Source of the DNA: Rosenbergiella nectarea
GTDB lineage: Bacteria > Pseudomonadota > Gammaproteobacteria > Enterobacterales > Enterobacteriaceae
Length of the DNA stretch: 40,111 nucleotides
Assembly: GCF_900111105.1 (NCBI RefSeq)
Contig: NZ_FOGC01000014.1
Span: 1-40,111, forward strand
Direction: 5' to 3'
Part shown: one piece after another, positions 17,587 to 26,033 of the stretch
Layout of the letters: each line of letters opens with the position of its first letter
Numbering within the stretch: position 1 is the first letter of the stretch
Notes under the pieces: model-generated
Database searches by the model: none
Seen by the model: the letters and a program-made list of their open reading frames with translations, nothing else
What the model was told of the DNA's origin: nothing
Translations under genes and position numbers: made by a program

Positions 17587-20226
17587 TCACCTAACTATTC
17601 TGACCACAAATTTACCTGAAGAAAAATTAAGCTTTACCGTTAAACCGCGTATTTCAGTCTGGTGTTGCAATATTGTCTTACTCAATAATGGCATAATTGT
17701 CTGTTCAATATAGCGAATTAGTGCACGTCCTCCGGCATCTGAAATCCCGCACTGAGTTATTACCTGCTGGACCGCAGCAGTAGTGTAAATAAATGATGCT
17801 TGATGCTGTGTAACTAACCGCTGACCAATCTGATTCAAATAGAGCTCAACAATCCGCTTAAGAGAATCTATTTGTAATGGAAAATAAGGGACAACGGTCA
17901 CCCTGCCTAAAAAGGCGGCAGGAAAAACGCTAAGCAGCTCAGGTTTGAGCTTATTCAATAACGCCTGACTCTCTGGCAGTTTTTCAGCATTACTACAGTG
18001 CTGCATGATCATGTCACTGCCAATATTACTCGTCAGTAATAATATGGTATTTTTGAAGTCAATTTGTCGCCCTTCACCGTCTTCCATCTGGCCTTTATCA
18101 AATACCTGATAGAAAAGCTCGTGCACATCCGGATGGGCTTTTTCAATTTCATCAAGTAGCACCACACTATAAGGTTTCCTGCGTACTGCTTCAGTCAGTA
18201 CTCCGCCGTTACCATAGCCAACGTAGCCCGGTGGCGAACCCTTTAGTGAAGAGATTGTGTGCGCTTCCTGAAACTCACTCATATTAATGGTAATCAGATT
18301 TTGCTTACCGCCATACAGGCTGTCAACGATTGCCAGTGCGGTCTCTGTCTTACCCACGCCAGAAGGTCCTACCAGCATAAACACGCCCAGCGGCTTGCAA
18401 GGGTCGGCCAGACCTGCTCGCCCGGTCATAATGCTCTCGCTGAGCTGAGTAAGTGCCGCTTTCTGACCGATAACACGCTCACTGAGACGCTGAGGTAGCG
18501 TCATAACTTTCTGCACATCATCTTTCAACATCTGTCCGACAGGAATAGCAGTCCAGTCGCCGACAATACGTGCTATCACGTCTTCATTGACTTCCGCATG
18601 GACCAGGTGTTCTTCCTGTCGTAGCTGGCTTAACCTATTTTCTTCTGTTGTTAACTGCTTACGAAGACCATCGGCAACCTCGCCGTCGCCATCTGAACGG
18701 CATGCAATAATCTGCTGACGCAGCGAGATAATAGTCTCCGTAGCATGTTGTTCAGCGCGCCAGCGTTCAGTAAGAACAGCAATCTTCCCTTCAAGCTCCT
18801 GGAGTTCAGTCTTTAGCTGGACTAGGCGCTCATTCTGACCTTTCCCAAATTGACCCGCTTTTTCCAGCAATGAAAGCTCTGTTTGAGCACTCTGGTACTG
18901 CCACTGCAGCGTATTAAGCTGCGCAGGTGGAGCGAACTGAGCAATAGCAACACGAGCGCAGGCTGTGTCCAGCAAGCTAATGGCTTTATCAGGTAGCTGC
19001 CTAGCAGGAATATAGCGCTGTGACAGGGAGACTGCTGCTTGTGCCGCCTCATCCATAATCCAGACACCATGATGTTTTTCCAACGAGGGGATAAGGCTGC
19101 GAAGCATGGCAATCGCGCGGGCCTCATCCGGCTCATCGATCTGCAGAACCTGAAAACGTCTCGTCAGTGCAGGATCTTTTTCGATATGCCGTTTGAACTC
19201 ACTCCAGGTCGTTGCACCGATTGTTCGCAACTGACCACGTGCCAGCGCAGGTTTCAATAGGTTGGCGGCGTCCCCAGTCCCCGCATTTCCACCCGCACCG
19301 ACCAGCGTATGCACTTCATCAATAAACAACACCACGGGTCGTATAGAGGCGATTGCTTCATCCAGCACAACTTTGAGCCGAGCTTCAAATTCACCTTTCA
19401 TGCTGGCACCCGCTGAAAGGGCCATAACATCTAATGACAGTAAGCGGACGTCACGCAACGCGGGGGGGACGTCACCCGAGGCAATAGCCTGAGCGAGACC
19501 CTCAACCACTGCCGTTTTTCCTACCCCTGCCTCACCGGTCAGCAGTGGATTATTTTGTCTCCGCCGCAGCAGAATATCGGCCATACTGGCAATTTCGCTC
19601 TCACGCCCCAGTACTGGATCGATTTTTCCTTGTCGAGCTAGCTCGGTCAAATCAGCAGTATATTTTGCTAGCGTATCGCTTTCTGATTTTCTGAGCTGCT
19701 GGTCGACATCTACGCGTGCGGCAAGCGTTCCATCGTCCTCACTTCCTGCATCTTCGTCAGAACCATCAGTTATTTCTTTCAGTCTGGTCTGCAGCATCTC
19801 CAGATTGATGCTACCCAGTGCAGGAATGATCCTCAGTAGTGCACGTCGTAGTTCGCTGTGCGAAAGCATCGCCAGAATAAGATGCCCACTGCGGATACGG
19901 TTTTGCAAACACTCAAGGCTGGCACATATCCACGCCCTTTCGATCGATAGTTCTATATGCCATGAGAAATCATTAATTGATTGTGCCCCTGATGGAAGCT
20001 CAGTTAAGGTTGTTGCCAGGCCTCGCTCAATCACTTCAGCATCTAGTTCGAAAAACGTAACAATATTACGGAGATCGTTATTTCCTCCGAACCAAAGCTG
20101 ATTGATCCAGTGAACAAGCTCAATATTTGGGTTGCCACGTAATTTACACAGGCCAGCAGCACTTTCGATGGATGAAAAAAGTGTTTTATTAAGCTTGCTA
20201 AATAGGTCTTTTCTCTGGATAGCCAC
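17587..20226 (-). CDS. clpV: ClpV (TssH), sheath-recycling AAA+ ATPase
   Basis: 879 residues, usual ClpV length. It disassembles contracted TssB/TssC sheaths. Domain order: N-terminal Clp_N-like domain (1-150), AAA1 with Walker A GEAGVGKT at 231-238 and Walker B FIDE at 301-304, a middle coiled-coil region (about 440-545), and AAA2 with Walker A GPSGVGKT at 620-627 and LDEIEKAH at 691-698, then a ClpB_D2-like C-terminus. Both ATPase sites look intact. The start codon is GTG, with AGGAAAG upstream. It is divergent from tssF and separated from tssB by the fimbrial operon, an unusual split. A leaky stop region rich in A/T follows without a clear terminator hairpin. Confidence 0.96.
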   Translation of the reverse strand: MAIQRKDLFSKLNKTLFSSIESAAGLCKLRGNPNIELVHWINQLWFGGNNDLRNIVTFFELDAEVIERGLATTLTELPSGAQSINDFSWHIELSIERAWICASLECLQNRIRSGHLILAMLSHSELRRALLRIIPALGSINLEMLQTRLKEITDGSDEDAGSEDDGTLAARVDVDQQLRKSESDTLAKYTADLTELARQGKIDPVLGRESEIASMADILLRRRQNNPLLTGEAGVGKTAVVEGLAQAIASGDVPPALRDVRLLSLDVMALSAGASMKGEFEARLKVVLDEAIASIRPVVLFIDEVHTLVGAGGNAGTGDAANLLKPALARGQLRTIGATTWSEFKRHIEKDPALTRRFQVLQIDEPDEARAIAMLRSLIPSLEKHHGVWIMDEAAQAAVSLSQRYIPARQLPDKAISLLDTACARVAIAQFAPPAQLNTLQWQYQSAQTELSLLEKAGQFGKGQNERLVQLKTELQELEGKIAVLTERWRAEQHATETIISLRQQIIACRSDGDGEVADGLRKQLTTEENRLSQLRQEEHLVHAEVNEDVIARIVGDWTAIPVGQMLKDDVQKVMTLPQRLSERVIGQKAALTQLSESIMTGRAGLADPCKPLGVFMLVGPSGVGKTETALAIVDSLYGGKQNLITINMSEFQEAHTISSLKGSPPGYVGYGNGGVLTEAVRRKPYSVVLLDEIEKAHPDVHELFYQVFDKGQMEDGEGRQIDFKNTILLLTSNIGSDMIMQHCSNAEKLPESQALLNKLKPELLSVFPAAFLGRVTVVPYFPLQIDSLKRIVELYLNQIGQRLVTQHQASFIYTTAAVQQVITQCGISDAGGRALIRYIEQTIMPLLSKTILQHQTEIRGLTVKLNFSSGKFVVRIVR

Positions 20227-20973
20227 GTCTCTTTCCTACTTAGAATTTTAATTATCTGTTTAATCTTTAATTAATCTTAACTCAAAATGAGGATAAAAAT
20301 AAATAAAAACCCCCTCATCAGGATAAAGTTATAATAAAATTCCTATTTTATAAAAACCGAAATAAAATAACATAGTTTCCAATTGGGAAATGATTGAGAT
20401 CTATTTCAGGAAAAGAAAATTAATCCTGTAAAATATCAATTATCTGTTTAGAAAATATAAATAACATGGTTCTTAACACTTCAACCCTCTAAAGTTAAGT
20501 AACGTGACCTCGAGTAAAACAGACCTAATAACTGTTTAATTACAATAACTTTGCGCCAATTTACTTTGTCTCGCCGTTATTTCCCTACAGATAACTCGGC
20601 CTTTCCACATCATACTTAACCTCTCTCCTTCACTACATTGAGCCAAAATCACCTGCAGATTTCCTCCAATACAAACTCACCTTACAGAAGCCAATATACT
20701 TTATTTCCCATAGCGAAACATTTTATCAATTTTACCAAAATCGAAAGCCTATAATATTTAAAGAGTTTTCAAACTAAAAACAAAATTAAATAACGAATTA
20801 ATTCAAGGGCTATTTAAATATTAAAAATCTCGTACTATACTATTCACTATCGTGGGTAAACTAAAATAAGATGCAAATGTAAGCTCGCTTTTTGCGTGTT
20901 TCAGCAATGCTGCCATCCTCCTGCTGATTATTTACGTTTTCTACATCACACCTTTTTTATATTCGGGGTCTAC
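20227..20973. promoter_or_regulatory. AT-rich divergent control region between clpV and tssF
   Basis: 747 bp without a credible gene between two divergent T6SS operons, so both promoters should be here. It is visibly richer in A and T than the flanking genes, as expected for H-NS-silenced DNA. A TATAAT hexamer at 20750-20755 faces tssF but no good -35 box stands 16-18 bp before it, so I do not call it. No sigma-54 -24/-12 pair, Fur box or long inverted repeat stood out by eye. Confidence 0.5.
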
Positions 20974-22854
20974 ATGGATCAAAAATTCTTAGACAGTTAT
21001 AATACAGAATTGACATTCATGCGTGAGATGGCGAGTGAATTTGCCGAAAAGCACCCGAAAATTGCTGGCCGCCTCGGTATGCATGGTATCGACGTCGCCG
21101 ACCCTTTTGTAGAACGTCTAATTGAAGCGTTCTGTTTTATGTCTGCGCGGACTCAATTAAAGCTCGATTCAGAATTTCCCCGTTTTACGCAGCGATTGCT
21201 TGATATTATTTATCCTAATTACACCGCACCAGTTCCTTCAATGGGCGTGATTCAGATACAACCTAATCTGAAGGAAGGGGATCTCACGCGAGGCTATTCA
21301 GTCCCGCGTGACAGCGCTTTTTATACACCGATCGCGGCCGGAGAAGTCACACGCTGTGAGTTTCGTAGCGGACAAGAGGTTAAGCTATGGCCACTAAAAA
21401 TTACGGATGCGCGTTTAACCTCATTGCCACCGGACATGCCTCATCTAGAGCGTTACAATATTCCGTTGGCACCGCTAAAAAGTGCGCTGCGAATCAAGCT
21501 CTCATTGCCTGATGATATTACCTTTTCCCAACTCAATGGGCTTGAGCGTCTGCCACTTTATATTGATGGTGATGAGCGGATCGTTTCACATATTTTTGAG
21601 TTGCTTCATGCGGGACAGGTGGCGATGATTGTCCGTAGTGGCCGGGGAAGTGATGTGTCTGATAGTATCGTCAGCCACAGCCCGCTGGCCTTTGAAGGCC
21701 TATCAACCGGGCATAATCTTCTGCCCGTCGACTGGAATATGTTCCATGGCCATAATCTGGTCCAAGAGTACTTCTCCTGTCGTAAACGATTTTATTTTTT
21801 CTCCCTGACTCAGCTCACTGACGGACTGAAAAATAATCATTCCTCTGAAGCAGAAATCATTATCCTGTTAAACCGCCAGGCATCGCACTTGACCGAACAC
21901 ATTTCTGCATCCCGATTCTTACTGCACTGTACACCGGTCATCAACCTGTTTCCCAGACGCCTAGACAAGCTTGAAATTAATCAACGTTCAAATGAGTTTC
22001 ACGCAACGCCGGACCGCAGCCGTCCACTTGATTTTGAAGTCCATTCCATTCATAAAGTCTTTGGTCAGCAGGCAGAAAATAGCAGCGAGGTAGTTTTCAA
22101 TCCGCTCTATCAAACCCGTCATAGTACCCCAGGTAACTTTGGGCGCTACTTTTCCACGCTACGTAAGCCGCGCCAAACCAACAGTAATGCTCGTAAGTAC
22201 GCAACCCGTACGCCCTATTCTGGTACGGAGGTCTTTGTTTCACTGGTGGACCAGAAAGAGGCTCCCTGGCAGGACACTATTCGCTACCTGTCAATTGAGG
22301 CACTCATTACCAACCGCGATTTACCGCGTCTGATCTTAGCGGACGGTAATTTCTCGTTAAGCATGCCAGATTCCGCGCCGGTTGAGGGAGCCCGATTTGT
22401 TTTTCAACCCAGCGCCCCCCGCTCACCGTTCGCTCAAGGCGAATCAGCTTGGCGACTCATTCGCCAGCTCAGCTTTAACTACCTCCCTCTATCGGATATG
22501 CCTCATCACGAAGGTGGCGCTTCACTGCGCAATATCCTGCGCCTGTTTGTCAGCGATTCTGATAACGAATCCATTAAGCAAATAGACGCGCTGGTAGGCT
22601 GTCAAAGTACCCCAGTGATTCGCCGCCTACCGGGGAAAGGACTGCTGATCTACGGGCGAGGGGTGCGCTGCGAGCTGACCATCGATGAGGAGAGTTTTTC
22701 CGGTATCAGCCCCTATCTTTTTGGCATGATAATGGAAAACTATCTGGCTCGTCACGCCGCGATAAATGTCTTTACCGAGACAGAACTGCGCTCAATGCAG
22801 CGTGGGGTGGTTGGGCAATGGCAGGCACGTCCGGGCCAGCGAGGTATCCTGTGA
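20974..22854 (+). CDS. tssF: TssF baseplate protein
   Basis: 626 residues from ATG at 20974. The signature FLDSYNTELTFMREMASEFA followed by HPKIAGRLGMHG is diagnostic, and RLIEAFCFMSARTQLKLD continues the conserved N-terminal helix set. TssF with TssG forms the baseplate wedge that binds TssK. An open frame extends 26 codons upstream to 20896, but that stretch does not resemble TssF, so the internal ATG, preceded by GGGG, is preferred. It is the first gene of the plus-strand operon. The stop TGA overlaps the tssG GTG start. Confidence 0.96.
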   Translation: MDQKFLDSYNTELTFMREMASEFAEKHPKIAGRLGMHGIDVADPFVERLIEAFCFMSARTQLKLDSEFPRFTQRLLDIIYPNYTAPVPSMGVIQIQPNLKEGDLTRGYSVPRDSAFYTPIAAGEVTRCEFRSGQEVKLWPLKITDARLTSLPPDMPHLERYNIPLAPLKSALRIKLSLPDDITFSQLNGLERLPLYIDGDERIVSHIFELLHAGQVAMIVRSGRGSDVSDSIVSHSPLAFEGLSTGHNLLPVDWNMFHGHNLVQEYFSCRKRFYFFSLTQLTDGLKNNHSSEAEIIILLNRQASHLTEHISASRFLLHCTPVINLFPRRLDKLEINQRSNEFHATPDRSRPLDFEVHSIHKVFGQQAENSSEVVFNPLYQTRHSTPGNFGRYFSTLRKPRQTNSNARKYATRTPYSGTEVFVSLVDQKEAPWQDTIRYLSIEALITNRDLPRLILADGNFSLSMPDSAPVEGARFVFQPSAPRSPFAQGESAWRLIRQLSFNYLPLSDMPHHEGGASLRNILRLFVSDSDNESIKQIDALVGCQSTPVIRRLPGKGLLIYGRGVRCELTIDEESFSGISPYLFGMIMENYLARHAAINVFTETELRSMQRGVVGQWQARPGQRGIL

Positions 22855-23879
22855 TCGTGCGCGACAACCACTCTCTAGGTCAACATGACCAGACTCACAG
22901 CGCGGTCGATGATCTCAGTACCGGTAGTGGCTTTATTCCGCTGCTTCGCAAGCTCGCCGCCCGTTCTCCGGGGATGCCAGTGCCAGGAAGCGCTCACCTG
23001 CCCACGCAAGAAAACTTTCGCCTCAGCCAGAAGGCGCATATGAACTTTGCGCCGCGTGAAATAGCCTCTCTGAGCCAGACACAAGGCCAGACCGGTATAG
23101 AACTTTTTGGCCTTGGCGTATGGGGCCCTCAGGGAGCCATGCCACTGCATCTGACCGAGTTAGCCTATACCCGAGCAGAGTCGCATGATAATACGCTGAA
23201 CGCCTTTGTCGACATGTTCCATCACCGCGCCTTAGCGCAATTCTGGCGTGCATGGTTCGTCTCCCAGGATACCGCCTCTCTTGATCGCCCTGAAGATGAA
23301 CGTTTTTCTTTTTATGTTGGGAGCTTAGCTGGACTAGATCCCCATGAATTGCTTGACAGCACCCTACCACTGCATCCACGACTCTCCTCAGCTGCCCATC
23401 TGGTTCGTGAGTCACGCAATCCTGAAGGCCTGATTGGCGCACTTCACTATTACTTTGATGTACCCGTTCAGATACAGGAATTCGCCAGTCAGTGGATAAC
23501 CCTTGAAAAAGCAGACTGTACTCAGCTCGGCATTATGAATGGCTCATCCAGTCTGGGTGACGGTGCGATTTTAGGCAGTATGATTGTCGACAGGCAGCAT
23601 AAATTTCAGCTGATCTTCGGGCCTCTCAGTCTGGAACAGTATTTGTGCTTTAGCCCAAGCGGCGACGATCTACCGGTACTCCGTGAATGGGTAAGGAATT
23701 TTGTGGGCTTCGAATATGCCTGGGAAGTCAGCCTAGTATTGTCTGCCGAAGAAGTGCCCTATGCATCACTCGGTGAGACGCATCAACTGGGCTACACCAG
23801 CTGGCTGACACGCAGTGATACATCCACTGCGCTGGCAGGAATGAGTTTTGATCCAGAAGCACAGGCTAACTGGGCCTGA
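22851..23879 (+). CDS. tssG: TssG baseplate protein
   Basis: 342 residues from GTG at 22851, which overlaps the tssF stop as GTGA and has GAGG upstream. An in-frame ATG at 22818 lies within tssF and is less likely. Hallmarks are IELFGLGVWGPQGAMPLHLTE (conserved glycine-rich motif), NAFVDMFHHRALAQFWRAW and FYVGSLAGL, all found across the family. TssG holds two TssF copies in each baseplate wedge and bridges to the spike hub. It lies between tssF and tssA as in many clusters. Confidence 0.95.
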   Translation: MIVRDNHSLGQHDQTHSAVDDLSTGSGFIPLLRKLAARSPGMPVPGSAHLPTQENFRLSQKAHMNFAPREIASLSQTQGQTGIELFGLGVWGPQGAMPLHLTELAYTRAESHDNTLNAFVDMFHHRALAQFWRAWFVSQDTASLDRPEDERFSFYVGSLAGLDPHELLDSTLPLHPRLSSAAHLVRESRNPEGLIGALHYYFDVPVQIQEFASQWITLEKADCTQLGIMNGSSSLGDGAILGSMIVDRQHKFQLIFGPLSLEQYLCFSPSGDDLPVLREWVRNFVGFEYAWEVSLVLSAEEVPYASLGETHQLGYTSWLTRSDTSTALAGMSFDPEAQANWA

Positions 23880-23911
23880 CCATCACTTTCTATTTCTGAG
23901 ACAGGAGCGAC

Positions 23912-24994
23912 ATGTTGCCGACCTTAACTTACCCCTGCCCTGACTGGTATCAGCCACTCCTTCAGCCCATTACCGGTCCTTCCCCCTGTGGGGAAAGTCT
24001 GGAATATGATCCGGCATTTTTAATGCTACAGGGACGGCTTCAGCCACGACTTGGCGCCGAATATGGAGATTTTGTTGAGGCTATCGATCCGGTCAACTGG
24101 GCCGATGTTGAACGTGAAGCACGCACGTTGCTGTTAAAAAGTAAGGATGCACGCCTAGTTATTGTGCTAATGCGCTGTCGGTTGCACAGTATCGGTTTGG
24201 GCGCCGTCAATGAGGGGCTTAACGCTCTCCTTCACCTAGTTACGCAATGGCCGCAAGAGTTTCATCCATTACCGATGGATGAGGAAGAGTACGTCCCGAT
24301 CCTTAGAGCTAATGCTTTTGCTGAGTTGGCATCACCTGAAGGTTATTTAGCCGATTTACGCCTCAAATCTCTACCAAAAGTGAGTGGTTTGCAGCTAACT
24401 GTAAGGGACGTTGAACGCGCGCTTATTGGTCCGGCTGATGAACATACGCAGAGCGAAATGACGGTAAAAGCGATTTTACAAATGTGGCATAACGATCCTG
24501 CCATCATTTCGCTGCAACTCGCCGCTGAGAATTTAAGGGCCTTAAAGGCAATTCTTGATCACAGCTTGGGCAATGATGCACCTGACTTCTCTGCACTAAC
24601 CTCTCTGCTAGCCCTTTTTTCCAGCGATACTGGCATCGTTCCTTTAAAACACAGTCAGCCTGTCCTGCCCGAGACGGGCGGCCCGATGCACTTACCCGAG
24701 CCACTGAACACGGCGCTACTGCCAGATCCACTCCCCCAGGCAGACGACCGACCTTTAGCTGTAGTGAGTCCAGCTGCGACGGCATTGTCCGCGGCAGCTA
24801 TCCACGATCGGGGGGACGCTTTACGTCGACTGGATCAGCTGCGTAGCTGGTTCACCGAGACAGAACCCAGCTCACCCGCCATTTTACTGTTGACCCTTAC
24901 CGAATATACCGTCGGAAAAAGTTTTCTTGAGCTGTTGGATATCTTACCCGCGGAGCTTATCGCTAATTTAAAATCTTTACAGGACATAGCATAA
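23912..24994 (+). CDS. tssA: TssA-type protein (ImpA N-terminal domain)
   Basis: 360 residues. The N-terminal ImpA_N domain is clear: LLQPITGPSPCGESLEYDPAF, then DPVNWADVEREARTLL and the tract LGAVNEGLNALLHLVTQWPQ. TssA proteins organise the baseplate and cap or prime sheath and tube growth. The C-terminal third is shorter and more variable (Pro-rich linker about 255-290, then a helical end), so this is a short TssA class rather than the longest one. AGGAG precedes the ATG. The stop TAA shares its last base with the ATG of the adhesin gene (TAATG), an unexpected coupling. Confidence 0.9.
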   Translation: MLPTLTYPCPDWYQPLLQPITGPSPCGESLEYDPAFLMLQGRLQPRLGAEYGDFVEAIDPVNWADVEREARTLLLKSKDARLVIVLMRCRLHSIGLGAVNEGLNALLHLVTQWPQEFHPLPMDEEEYVPILRANAFAELASPEGYLADLRLKSLPKVSGLQLTVRDVERALIGPADEHTQSEMTVKAILQMWHNDPAIISLQLAAENLRALKAILDHSLGNDAPDFSALTSLLALFSSDTGIVPLKHSQPVLPETGGPMHLPEPLNTALLPDPLPQADDRPLAVVSPAATALSAAAIHDRGDALRRLDQLRSWFTETEPSSPAILLLTLTEYTVGKSFLELLDILPAELIANLKSLQDIA

Positions 24995-26019
24995 TGCGAC
25001 TGATTTCTAAACTGTTTATCCTATGCAATTTTATAGCACTGCAGCCCTGCCTGGCTGACTGTCCTTTTATAATAGATAATTTCCAATCGTCCTCTACACC
25101 TGGCCATCCGTACTTTTTGACCCTACCAGCTCAAACTATTCGTGTCGATGCAGATACGCCTGCCGGTGCGTCCATCGGAAAAATAAGTATTAATGGATCA
25201 GGGCATAATGACGTTTATTATGACTGTAGAAATCAAACGGTATATACTTACGGTAAAATACTCAATACTTCAGGCCTTATTCCTCTCGCTAATAATACTT
25301 TTGCCGTTGGCGATACCGGTGTTTCAATCAAACCGTCAGTCATCTTACAAGGTCGAGAAGGCGTTTTTCCTTCATCACCCGGCACTATTCCGACGTCTGG
25401 CACTTATGTTGTGTTCCCTAATATCACAGAGTTTTCAGTAGAACTTTACAAGATAGGCGCTCAACTCAACCTGCATAATCCACTGGGCGATATCATTATT
25501 CCTGCTACCAGCGATTTTATCCACCAGTGGATAAACAGCGACACCCCGGGCAGTAACAGACCTATTACAGTAAACATCGGTGCGATAAGTATTGTAAGTA
25601 CCCCAGTGTGTAAAATCGATTCATCAGTGAAAGATGTGCCGTTCGGCAGCGTTACAGAGACCTCGCTCAACAATGGAATTAAACGTAATCTCGATTTCGC
25701 GCTTCAGTGCCAGACAGATTTCGGTACTTTCAATGCAATCGCAAGTATAAACGCCAGTAAGCGGACACAGGATAACAAGTATATTACGGTAACCGATTCC
25801 GCTGGAAATACGGACAGACTCAAGATCGGTATTACAGACAGTCAAGATAAAACGATGAACGTTGATGGGAGTTCATCTGAATCCAAGAACAACATTTACA
25901 ACAATAATTCTGCACAGTTTAACTGGAGTGCCACGCTATTGCGCGCCTCACCGACTTCACTTTTACCCGCAGTGGGTAATTTTACCGCCCAGGCTGAAAT
26001 TACTTTTCAGATAAATTAA
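24994..26019 (+). CDS. FimH-like two-domain fimbrial tip adhesin
   Basis: 341 residues. A signal peptide ends CLA|DCPF. Residues about 23-205 form a Cys-containing domain that fits the lectin domain position of two-domain tip adhesins. A pilin domain begins near STPVCKIDSSVKDVPFGSV, has the second Cys in FALQCQTDFG and ends GNFTAQAEITFQIN, the typical donor-strand/chaperone-binding end. It has no chaperone or usher next to it, so it most likely uses those at 13341-16723, 8 kb away and transcribed in the opposite direction. The ATG overlaps the tssA stop (TAATG). Ligand unknown. Adhesin class fairly sure; partnership is inferred. Confidence 0.85.
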   Translation: MRLISKLFILCNFIALQPCLADCPFIIDNFQSSSTPGHPYFLTLPAQTIRVDADTPAGASIGKISINGSGHNDVYYDCRNQTVYTYGKILNTSGLIPLANNTFAVGDTGVSIKPSVILQGREGVFPSSPGTIPTSGTYVVFPNITEFSVELYKIGAQLNLHNPLGDIIIPATSDFIHQWINSDTPGSNRPITVNIGAISIVSTPVCKIDSSVKDVPFGSVTETSLNNGIKRNLDFALQCQTDFGTFNAIASINASKRTQDNKYITVTDSAGNTDRLKIGITDSQDKTMNVDGSSSESKNNIYNNNSAQFNWSATLLRASPTSLLPAVGNFTAQAEITFQIN

Positions 26020-26033
26020 CCATTGTAGAAGCA

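Noticed and set aside
20750-20755. TATAAT hexamer as the tssF promoter
   Set aside because: No acceptable -35 hexamer at 16-18 bp; in such AT-rich DNA the match is expected by chance.
20896-20973. Upstream extension of TssF
   Set aside because: The 26 extra codons do not resemble TssF, whose conserved N-terminus starts at the ATG at 20974.
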